Assembly (NCBI GenBank): GCA_958510825.1
Contig: OY294049.1
Coordinates: forward strand, 25,812,986-25,876,985
Length of the DNA stretch: 64,000 bases
Origin: Brachypterus glaber
Taxonomy: Eukaryota; Arthropoda; Insecta; Coleoptera; Kateretidae
Direction: 5' to 3'
The notes beneath the pieces were generated by a model. It was not told where the DNA came from. It did not search any database and saw only the letters and a program-made list of their open reading frames with translations. This document shows positions 46,794 through 58,700 of this stretch, one piece after another. Positions within the stretch are counted from its first letter, which is position 1. Each line of letters starts with the position of its first letter. Made by a program: the position numbers and the translations under genes.

Positions 46794-49700
46794 ATGGATG
46801 CTGGTAAGTTGTATAAGGGTGACTTTTTTAAACCTTTCTTTGTTTATTATTTTTTTATTATTAATATTAATTTACTAGTAAATCTACAGGAAATATAACT
46901 GTCGATAAGATTTCAATTAGGATTTAGGTATGCCCTCAAATTTAAATTCTTTTAAACTATTTTTTAACTATTTTGCTTATAAGCTTTTTAAAAAATTGGT
47001 CTGCGGCGCTAATGTTTGGGATTGGCAGAGGCGTAACCAGGTCCAAATTGTGGGGGGGCTTGAGCCCCTAAAAAAATAGTCAAGTTTTTAAGTTTGTCTG
47101 TCTGTGAGACTTTTATAGTTTGATTTGGGGGGGGGGGGCTTAGAAAATTTTGGGGGGGGGGGGCTAAGCCCCCCCTCGTTACGCCTATATCCAATCCCGG
47201 ATTGGATATGATGAAATGTGAACCATCAATATTTCTTAAGATTTTTGCCTGCGGCGTTAAACATGATAAGTTGTATTTTTTAAAAGAGGTTTATTCTACC
47301 CATCTGAAGTTTTATAAAACAATTTTCTTATACAGAAAAACTTTAAAATTTTCGCCTGCGGCGCTTGATTAACGATAATGTGATATTACAATTTTGGTAA
47401 TTATAGATTTTATAAAATTATTTACGTTTCAACTTTTGAGGTTTTTGGAAAATACAAAAAGATTTTTAAAATTTTTTGCTTGTGGAGCTTAGCATAATAA
47501 GTTATGTTTCAAGAGGTTACGCCTACTTAATGTAATTTTTATAAAAATAAATATTAAATATTTGCTTTTCGAATTCTTAGAAATTGTTTGTCCTGAAAAC
47601 TATAAAATGTAAAATGTTTCGCCTGCGGCTCTAAACTTAATTGCCAATAATGTGAGATTACAATATAATTTATAAATTTTATTTTCTCTGTCTATTTGAA
47701 GTTTTTTTTAATAAATTGTTTTTCAAATTTCGATGTGAAAATGCGTGACCTTGAAAATTCTAATTGACTGCGCCGCTAAACTTGCTTACCAATATTGCAA
47801 AAAAGTCTGCCTACATCATTGTTTGTGACTTGAAAAAAAAATATTGATTCTTTATGAAAAATCCTGTAGTCGTCCCGGACTCAGCTCAGTCAAAAACTAT
47901 AACAGCCAAACTGCCCGAGAGTATTTTTCCTTTAGACGAAATCGAGCTTCTTTGGGCAGCAAACTGTTATATTTGTTCTGTCTTTAACCAATTCTTATGG
48001 TAAATTATGTGTCAAAAACAAAAAACAAGAACAATAATTTACTAAAATTTTAATAATTTTAGCACAGCCAATAACGTCGACATGCGAAGCTAGACGATTT
48101 ATGACAGACTGCCTAATGGCAGTTGGAACTCCAAGAAACCACGCCACCATAGTTGCTGATAATTTGCTTGAAGCTGATTATAGAGGACATTATAGCCATG
48201 GGATGAACCGATTAGGTAAATAAATAACTACTCTAAATTCTAGTAGATATTTAACGTTAGAATGGCATTTTTCTGATGTTAAAAAACTGTATAAAAGTAC
48301 GTTAGAAAGTATGTGAACATTTCCTGCTTTTTAGAATATAACGTTAGTAAAAAACGTTAATCTAACGAAAGTCTAACCTGTTATATTGGTAGTACTGAAT
48401 TTTAATAAAATGGTATCTGGAGACAAATTTATTTATTATATTTTAGTAATAATATTATTTTTAAACATTATTTCGTTACGTTTTTTTTTTTAAATAACCA
48501 TCTTTTTAGGTGGTCCTAAATGTTTTTCTTGTGATATGCTGTTATACTTCTATAAATACGTTTACCTCAAAAAAAGCTTTATATTTAGTTAGTTAATATT
48601 AATTTATATATTTAGAATCTAATAGTTATTTGTTCTCCTAGTAGAGGTAAGTGAATTTTTCTGTATGAGGTCGTATTTTGTGGACCAACGTAAACCAACG
48701 TTAACATAAACCAACGCTTTTCATCAAAAAAAAAACAGCAAACTAACACAAAACTAAGCACATGCGTAGATCGCGGAATACTTTCTTCTCGTTAGCCCCT
48801 TTTAAGGACTGCACGTATGCCATTTTTCCTGTACTTTTGGGATAAATTTGATCGATTGTATTGTATATCCGTGAAACTATACGTATAACTATTTAGTTCT
48901 ATTATTATTCCACAGAATAACGATGCCCCCGCTTACTAGATCAGTTATAGTGAAGGACTGCACGTATGCCATTTTCCTGTGTTTTTGGGGTAAATTTGAT
49001 CGATTGTAGTCTTATACAAAACAAATAGTCGCATTTGAGTCAGACATTTAACAAAATTTTGAAACTTTTATAATGTGAAAAAGTGATTTTTTGAATAAAA
49101 ACCAGTTTTTTGCCATTTTCTCATCAACGGTGAGAAATATTATCAAAATTCAAAAAATATAACTTAAAACTTAAAATATTTTCTAAAAAAAATGTTTCTT
49201 AATTTTTTTGTCAAAAAAGAGCTAAGCTCCAAAACTAGGCCGACAAATATTTTTTGGGTAACTATGCAATTTTTATTGAATAGATATAAAGAGCAATTTT
49301 TTTTAAACAATTTTGTTTTATTAAGTTTTTGTCTTACTTCATTTGTTTATAAAATATAACTATTTTTGCAGTTCTACAACTTTGACTTGCTATAACTCGA
49401 AAACAAATGAATTTAAAAAAACTTTTACAAATTTTTTACAAAATTGTTAAAAAAATGCTTTTTATATCTATTTAATAAATATTGCATAGTTACCAAAAAA
49501 AAAATATGTCGGCCTAGTTTTGGCGCTTGGCTCCTTTTTGACAAAAAAAATAAGAAATCTTTTTTGTAGCAAAAGTTAAGTTTTAAGTTATATTTTTTGA
49601 ATTTTCCCAATATTTCTCACCGTTGACGAGAAAATGGCAAACAACTGCTTTTTATTCAAAAATAGAAAAAAAAACACTTTTTCACCCCATTATAAAAGAA

Positions 49701-52700
49701 CCAAAATTCTGTTAAATGTCTGTCCCAAATGCATCGTTTTGTTTTGTATAAGACTTCAATATAATTAATTTACTCCAAAACACACAGGAAAAATGGCATA
49801 CGTGCAGTCCTTCACTATAATTGATCTAGTAAGCGGGGGCATCGTTATTCTGTGGAATAACCATAGAACTAAATAGTTGGATACCTATAGTTTCACGGAT
49901 ATATCATGGTTTTTCTGAACATCGTTGCCCCTCTAGAATTTTGATTGTACGATCAAACGAACTTTAGGAAGTTCGACGATCGTAATTATTTGAGGCGTTT
50001 CTTCCGAGTAGATCACTGAAAAACAGTGATCTACAAGTAATAACTCTGTAGTACCGCTTCAGGTGCTAGATGGCGCCACAAAGTATATAGGTAAAAAGAA
50101 ACTTCTACCTACTACGATATCTACTTTACCTACCTTCATAACGTTTAAAGGCTTACCAACAAAAACAATGAAGGGGGTAAATTTAAATTTCCTATTTTTT
50201 GGGTCGGGTGGGAAGTGATCTTGATCTACTCGGAAGAAACGCCTCAAATAATTACGATCGAACTTCCCAAAGTTCGTTTGATCGTACAATTATTTTTCGG
50301 CGTTTCTTCCTTCCTAGATCACTGAAAAACAGTGATCTACAAGTAATAACTCTGTAGTTGTTTAGAGATTTAATTGTTTTTGTTTCAGAATCCCTATTTT
50401 ATAAATCTTTATTTAAATACGTATGAACAAAATAAGTCAATTAATTTGCTAAAATTTTAATGTATAATGCATACAAATAAACTTTATGAATGCATTCATG
50501 CATGCATGTATATAACAGAATAACAATGGCAACAATGTGTCGCCTTGCGGAAAACATTTTAACCACAAAACAGTTTTGTTTCAAATATGACAGGCCAAAA
50601 CAAAACAACTTTGGTAGTTAACCTAAGATTCTCAGGATGTTAAAACAGCTTCTGCAAAATTATGTTTCATCCCAAGTGGCCTATTGTAAAACTTTAGAAA
50701 AGTTTTCGATTTTGAACTCCACCCTGCACTTTTACGTATAAAATCTATGGAGACTCCAGCTCTATAGGCTTTTGAAGTAGCTGCATGTCTGGTAGAGTAT
50801 TCAGTGAAAATAATTGTATCTATGCCAGATTTGTTTAATGTTTCCTTAATCCATCTGGACAAAGTTTGAGTTGAAGCACGGCTGTAAGGGGGTCTCGATG
50901 TTATGAATAGAAATTCCTGTGTCTGACTTTTATTGTAGAGTCTATGTAATCATGTAGTACAGCTGCCACACAAATACTGGGATCATCTTTAAAAAAGGGT
51001 ATTTCAAGACAAGGTTGCATACTGCTCACATTGCTGGTCTTGATCTGGTCTGGTATAAAAAATTTTACCCTATCTACTAAAAAGGTGATATTTTCCACTC
51101 TAATTAATGAAAATGTTTGAATACGATGACCTGTTGTTAGGGCCAATAAGGTGACAAGTATTTTGCCTTTGTCTTCAAAAGATAAATTTTTTACAGAAAT
51201 ATTTGATATGTAGTCAAGTACAACCTGTGGATCCCAAATACAGTCATACTTAGGCTTCTGTGGCCTTAGCTTAGATATACCTTTTAGGTATCTTTTGATT
51301 TCTTTATTTTCGCCAATATTTTCATTTAAAATCAGTGAAGGGGCTGATCTGTAAGAGTTAAAACTACCATATTTAAAAGATTTACTGTTAAATTGGTATT
51401 GAAGAAACAATAAAACTTGTGGAATTGATGCAGTAAACACTGGAATATTATTTTCTAAACTGAAAACCCACTATTCTTTATAAGCCGTGTTATACTGGGC
51501 TTTTGTGGATTTTGATAATGAGTTTAACATAACATCGAGAGATTCCTCAGGCAAGCCTTTTACTCTATAAGCCTGCCTGATAACTTGTAAACAGCCAGGA
51601 TAAGGCTCTCTTTCAATGGATGGGTGTCCCTGAAAGGAGAATATAATAAATGTTCGGATGGACCTAATAATAAAGGTTTTTCCTTGGATAGTCTTAGAAA
51701 GAGTGTAAACCAGGCTTGGGATTTCCAATAGGGTATTACTAGTACACCTTCTGCTTTATCCGATATAATTTTTCTTAAAACCCTTAAGACCATTGCAAAC
51801 GGAGGAAACGCATAAAAATAATAAGGTTTCCATGAAACTGTAAAAGCATCCACTGCAATGCAGTTAGGATCCCTGTTCCACGATACACACGGAAAGAAAT
51901 TAGTGGGCTCTGCGCTATACATTATAAGATATTTGGTAACAGTGGCAAATTATAGTGATTTAAGCTATAGATTATAAGGGACACAATAACTAATAATGTT
52001 AAAAATAAATTGGAAACGATTATATATATTACAGACACGATTATATTTATTACAGGCACTATTATAAATTTACAGAAATTTTATTATATTATAAAAATTA
52101 TTAGCACGGACAATAATTAAATCTATTTAAGCTATAAATGCCATACTATTTGTTATATTTTATTATTCACTAAACAATTAAAGTATTTCATATAAATTTT
52201 TACACTGACTGCCATAATTGTAAGAGAAAGCCTTGTATTTATATAATAAGCGATTATAATTTGCTTGGTATGTGTGTTATAGCGCTCCTAGCTATAATTT
52301 TTTTTTCCGTGCATATTTGCGGCATTTTGCATTAGTATTAGAGGCAAAAGATCAATATTAAACTGTCCAAACCTATTCCAGATAATCCTAAAAGCATCAT
52401 CATTTAATTCCCATTCAGTGTCCAGAGACAAAACCCTCGAACTCTCGTCTGCTAGATTTAAGCTGGTGGGCACATAGGAAGCTTTTATCCAAATGTCCAT
52501 ATGCTCACACCAGTTCCATATTTCTTTGGAAAGATCATTTAGTTTGGGGTATTTTATACTGCCCATCCTATTAATTTGCAAGAGCTGTGGTATTATCCAC
52601 TCTCAATAAAATTGTGCATGATGACCAATCTTTTCCAAAACTATGAAAGATAGCTAACAACTCTAAATAGTTTATGTGTTCCAAACGTTCATCTCTACTC

Positions 52701-55700
52701 CACCAACCATGTGTGGTTTGCCCCGCCAGGTACGCCCCCCACCCACTTTTTGAACTATCAGTGTAAATTTCAAAATCAAATTTATCCTGTAAAATATTAT
52801 TTTGCACGGATATATTTTTTAACCACCAATTTAATATGTCATCAATGGCATTATGATTAATAACCATATTTTTATCATAATTTTGACAATTTTTACTTAA
52901 GGCTAAAAATTTTTCTCTTTCTAATTTTTTAGTGTATAACATACCATACTTTACAGCTGGTACCGAAGCTACCAACAGCCTATAAGTTTTGCGAAATCTC
53001 TTATTTTTATATTTTCTACTACTTTAACAGTTTTTAAAAGAGAAATAATTTTTTGTTGTTTTCCTAAGGGCAAACCTAACGTCATTTTTTGTTAAAAATT
53101 AGACCTAAAAATTTGCATTCTGTTTTGGGGGTAAAACTACTTTTTTGTTTATTTATAATAAATCCTAAATTTTGAAGAATATTTATTTCACTGTTAACAT
53201 TCTTTTTACATAATTGCTGTTTCTGCAAGAAAAATAAAATCGTCCAAGTACACAACTACTATAATGCCCAACGCTCTTAAAGCAGTAAGGACTGGCCTTA
53301 GAATTTTTGAAAACACCAAGGGGGCCAGGGCGTACCCAAAACACAGCGCAACAAATTCATATAAAATACTTTTAAATTTAAAACGAAAAAATTTTCGAAA
53401 ATTTTCGTGAATAGGAATTAAAAAATATGCATCCTATATGCAGATCTAAAGATGCCATGTACCAACCTTTTTGTAGCAACTTGGCAACAGTGCGAAAATT
53501 TTCCATTTTAAAATGGATTTCTTTCACGTTTGTTAAATTTTTTTAAATTGAGTATAAAACGTTTTTCTCCGTTTGGTTTTTGAACTAAAAAGAAAGGAGA
53601 AACAAATTGGTCTTTTGTCGGCTCACAAGGCACAATTGCTTTTTTTTCTATAAGTTTTTTAATACTTTTGTCAGCATCGGCCTCATCCGAGTTTGTGAAG
53701 GGCCTTTGCCTGCAACTGAACTGTCTAGGGGGTTTGGAAATAAAGGGTATCTTTACACCTTCAATGCAGCTAAGAACAAAAGCACTAGGTTTCAATTCTT
53801 CCCAAGCATTTTAAGATTTTTAGTCTGCCAGCGTAGTTACTTACCCCAAATATGCCTATAGTTGGGTCTAATGTCTGTGTGGATGGGGGTGATACTTTGG
53901 TCTCTGTGGGGCTTGCCCCTGTTGTCTCGGATCCCTGGGCCGAAACGGGGCATATCGGTTTCCCGAACCGCTAGTGCTAGGTTTACAAACCGTTGGCTTT
54001 TTAAATGCTTGAAGTGGTTCAGGTTTTAGTTCCTTGCTGTACTTTTCCAGATCTTTAATAGATTTACATTTTTCATTAAACTCTGCACTGTATAAAAAAG
54101 TGTCAATTTTGCAAGCCATTGCTATTGGCTTGATGTTTTTATTAAGTTGTGGGGTGATGCAACTTCTTCGGCTGATGGACATTTTATAATGTAAATCAGT
54201 CAATAATTTACCAACATCAATTAGACCTGGTAGTAAGGCTTTTTGATGTTCATTTTTGTTTTTTAAAATGTCATTTAAGACTGTGCCTAGTGCAGCAATC
54301 CAAGCACCCAGTTGCTGTTGGGAAGAGACCTGGTATTTATCCTTTATTGTAAAGGACGGTGAAAGTATTTGAATTTCTGGGAATAATTTTGGCGCATTAA
54401 GCGTTTTTAAATTAACTGGAATGAGGTATTTTTCTAATAATGTACCTTTATCCTCTCGTTTTAAACCATTGGCCAATGGGTGTTCCCACCTAGACACTAG
54501 AGCTGAGTGAAGTTCGAAATCTTCACCCTTTTTATTCAGTGGGTCACCCCCCAAGGCCTGTAAAGTCTCTTCATCAAGTTCAACTTGTAAGACATGTTCC
54601 TCTTCTTCTGGAGGAGGTGTAGCAGGTGGATTTGGCCGGGGAGCTGGTGTCCCCGGGGGTGTTTGGGGCCTCCGAGGGCTTCGGGACCTTCGAGATCCTG
54701 ATGATCGAGGCGGGCTATTCTGTCCTGAGGAACGCCGTCTACTTGTATGTGCAAGAGATTCTCCAGGGGAACTTGGTTCCCTAGAGTGAGATCTAGTACT
54801 TTCCGGTTCTGGAGTCGAGCAACTAGGGCTTCGATCATCCCCGGATTCGTGCCTAGATTTTTGCACGTGTCGCTCTAGTTGTTGTAAAACATGCTCCAAA
54901 CGACGGAGCCTTTTGTTGACATTTTCTTTGTCAGCGTCTCTTGAGCGGGACCTGCTGCGCTTTTTTGACTTTTCCATAGCTGAAAGATCACTAAAATATC
55001 GATTTAATTAAAAAAATACGTTACCTTTCTTAAAAGAAAACAGACGCCATTCGCACAAGAAGCGTTATGAAGGTAGGTAAAGTAGATATCGTAGTAGGTA
55101 GAAGTTTCTTTTTACCTATATAATTTGTGGCGCCATCTAGCACCTGAAGCGGTACTACAGAGTTATTACTTGTAGATCACTGTTTTTCAGTGATCTAGGA
55201 AGGAAGAAACGCCGAAAAATAATCTCCAAAAAAGGCATTCTTTTAAGAAAAATTATAGTCACTCATGAGGGTCATTTGTTGCCTAAATTTTAAATCAATA
55301 TATTTTATAAAAACAATTTTGAACAAGAATTAAAAAATTGGGGCTTTTCTGACAAAGTGTGATGTTTTGGTAGCTGGAGGCCAAGTTTGGGGCCATAGGA
55401 TTAACTTGCATGTAGGAATGCACAGAAAAAAATCAGATATTTCGAAACACCCTTGCAAAAATATACCCCAAAATCGTGTGAAAGAATGGCGAAATTAAAG
55501 GTAATTGCATAAGGGTATTTCTGTACGAATCCATACCACCTTGGTGATTGAATGTCACGGATTTTCGTTAAACTTTTTTTATATTATCACCACTCTAATA
55601 CTAAAAGCCTTATGCAAAAAAAAGAATAAAAAAAAAATTTTTGGCTGAGATATGATTTTTTTAAAATTTTGTAATTTTTCAATTTTTGACGATAAAGAAA

Positions 55701-58700
55701 ACAGCTTTATTTACAATTTATTACTATAAGTCTGACAATTTTAATCCAAATTTGATGAAATTTTGTGCACCCATATAAACTTAGATGAAAATCTTGAATT
55801 TTTTATATTTTTTTTAATAGTGAGTTTCTGCTCTTCTTCTTCTTCTTCAAAAATATTTTTTTACGTTTTTTTATAACTATGTTTAACCCGATTTTTCGTA
55901 AAGTGCCCCCCCTACGATTTTTCTCAAATTTTGGTCAAATGTACTTCTAAGTGTCCTTTTTTCAATGACGTAAAACTTATTCTGGGCAAATTAGGTTTAC
56001 TATATATTTTAGCGATTTTAAATTTTTACGACAATGAGGAATTGTGCTGGAAATAGCTGTTTTACAAAAAAAAGGCACATATTATTTTTTATATGTTTTT
56101 AATAGTTTAGGTCAAATGCTTCATTTTAATACAAAAACAAAATAATTAATTGTTGGTTTTTTTCAAAAAAGGCGTAAGTCCACAATTTTATTACTTTTTT
56201 ATTTCTATATATTTTGTAGGCGTTTTTTTTTCTGGTGTAAACGTTAGCTTACGTTAAATACTAAGTCTTTAACATCAAAAACTATTTTTATTTTTTTTTT
56301 AACACAATATGTTTTTTGGTTTTGTTTTTGATCTTAAAAATGCCTAAAAGTTGGTAAACTGTCAGAGTAAGAAACTTTTTCTTTGTTATAAATCTTTTTT
56401 TAATTCGCAGCTCAGAGAAAAGTTTTCTATGCCGGGGATAAATCTTAATAAAAATTAATTTAAAAAATATTAATTTATTTAACATACTAATTCTTTATTT
56501 ACAATTTATTTATGTCTTATCATTTAACTTTAATTATTATACAAAGCTTATGAAAATCTTTTAAATTTTTGTGAAGCGCATCCATCGTTAAAATATAATG
56601 AACTATTTTTTTATTTGCTTGTATTCCAAAGTGACATTGTTCGGTTAGAACTGTTAAGTTAAAAGTGACAATTTTGTTAACAGTTTGTCTTTTCTTTTAC
56701 TTCGGCGTTCCCTTTTGGAAAATTGTATAGCGGTTGTGCTTGAAAAAACAAAAACAAAATTTTGTTGGCCCCTTATGGAAGATTGTCAGATAACTGACAG
56801 AACCTAATTAAAACTAATTTTACCTATTACTTTTACCTTTTTGTGTTAAAATATGTTTAGAAGCGAAAAAAAAAATAGCGTATGATCCAAGGACGAGGAA
56901 TATATCTCAATCTCTGCATGCGACCGAGCAACAACAACAAAATTTTGTTTTTGTTTTTTCAAGCACAACCGCTATATAATTTTCCAAAAGGGAACGCCGA
57001 AGTAAAATAAAAGACAAACTGTTAACAAAATTGTCACTTTTAACTTAACAGTTCTAACGGAACAATGTCACTTTGGAGTACAAGCAAATAAAAAAATAGT
57101 TCATTATATTTTAGCGATGGATGCGCTTCACAAAAATTTAAAAGATTTTGATAAGCTTTGTATAATAATTAATTGTAAATAAAGAATTAGTATGTTAAAT
57201 AAATTAATATTTTTTAAATTAATTTTTATTAAGGATTTATCCCCGGCATAGAAAATTTTTCTCTGAGCTGCGAATTAAAAAAAGATTTATAACAAAAAAA
57301 AAGTTTCTTACTCTGACAGTTTGCCAACTTTCAGGCATTTTTAAGATCAAAAACAAAACAAAAAAACATATTGTGTTAAAAAAAAATAAAAATAGTTTTT
57401 GATGTTAAAGACTTAGTATTTAACTCAAGCTAACGTTTACACCAGAAAAAAAAACGTCTACAAAATATATAGAAATAAAAAAGTAATAAAATTGTGGACA
57501 CGCCTTTTTTGAAAAAAACCAACAGTTAATTATTTTGTTTTTGTCTTAAAATGAAGCATTTGACCTAAACTATTAAAAACATATAAAAAATAATATGTGC
57601 CTTTTTTTGTAAAACAGCTATTTCCAGCACAATTCCTCATTGTCGTAAAAATTTAAAATGGCTAAAATATATAGTAAACCTAATTTGCCCAGAATAAATT
57701 TTACGTCATTGAAAAAAGGACACTTAGAAGTACATTTGACCAAAATTTGAGAAAAATCGTAGGGGGGGCACTTTACGAAAAATCGGGTTAAACATAGTTA
57801 TAAAAAAACGTAAAAAAATATTTTTGAAGAAGAAGAAGAAGAAGAGCAGAAACCCACTATTAAAAAAAATTATAAAAAATTCAAGATTTTCATCTATGTT
57901 TACATTAGTGCACCAAATTTCATCAAATTTGGATTAAACTTGTCAGACTTATAGTAATAAATTGAAAATAAAGCTGTTTTCTTTATCGTCAAAAATTGAA
58001 AAATTACAAAATATTAAAAAAATCATATCTCAGCCAAAATTTTTTTTTAAATTCTTTTTTTTGCATAAGGCTTTTAGTATTAGAGTGGTGATAATATAAA
58101 AAAAGTTTAACGAAAATCAGTGACTTTCAATCACCAAGGTGGTATGGATTCGTACAGAAATACCCATAAGTGTACTTCCAAACACTGAAATGCGCACATT
58201 AACTACATTATTTTTAGTGCCTATTTCATTATATTTAAAAGTAAACTAAAATATGTAAAAAGGTGTCTCTGAGGATTGCAACCTGAAATACAAATGAATG
58301 AACTACCGAGTAGTTTTCTGAGACCTAAATTAAGGTGTATGTGTATGTGTATGTATTGCGTATAAAAATTAGAGTCTTATCTTACTATTTATTTAAAGTT
58401 TTTATCAAAATATATCGAAAAAATGTGAAAAATCTCATTTTTTGAATTTAAAAGATTATTAAAAAACAAACAAATAAAAATATTTTAAATCCCTTTTTTA
58501 GCACAAAAGCCCCATTAATAGAGAACCAATCCACGGCAAAAAAAAATAATTAGAACTATTTTTTTTTACCACGACTATAAGCAAAAAACACTGTGTTATA
58601 GGAACACAGTGTTTTTTATAGGTATAGCCTATATCTCAAAAAAAAAACAAGCTGATCCAAAAAAACGAAAAAAGGTTCCGAAATCAGTGCATCAAATATG

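Larger units (their letters stand above)
49944..55223 (-). mobile_element. DIRS-type tyrosine-recombinase retrotransposon, structurally complete
   Basis: Inverted terminal repeats lie at 49944-50143 and 55063-55223, sharing CACTGAAAAACAGTGATCTA and TACCTACTACGATATCTACT. The internal complementary region is at 50222-50358. The minus strand carries gag-like (54977-53868), reverse transcriptase (about 53795-52980), RNase H (52975-52288), a following W/FPP-rich segment (51919-51560) and tyrosine recombinase (51728-50632), in DIRS order. As usual for DIRS, no target duplication is evident. Coding breaks make it non-autonomous now. It occupies gene C intron 2. Confidence 0.9.

Noticed and set aside
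53607..53861. 84-codon + strand open frame
   Set aside because: Antisense of the DIRS reverse transcriptase start on the minus strand.
58585..58617. CACTGTG...CACAGTG short palindrome as an RSS pair
   Set aside because: The two heptamers face each other across 9 bases with no nonamers at sensible spacing; simple hairpin by chance or MITE part.
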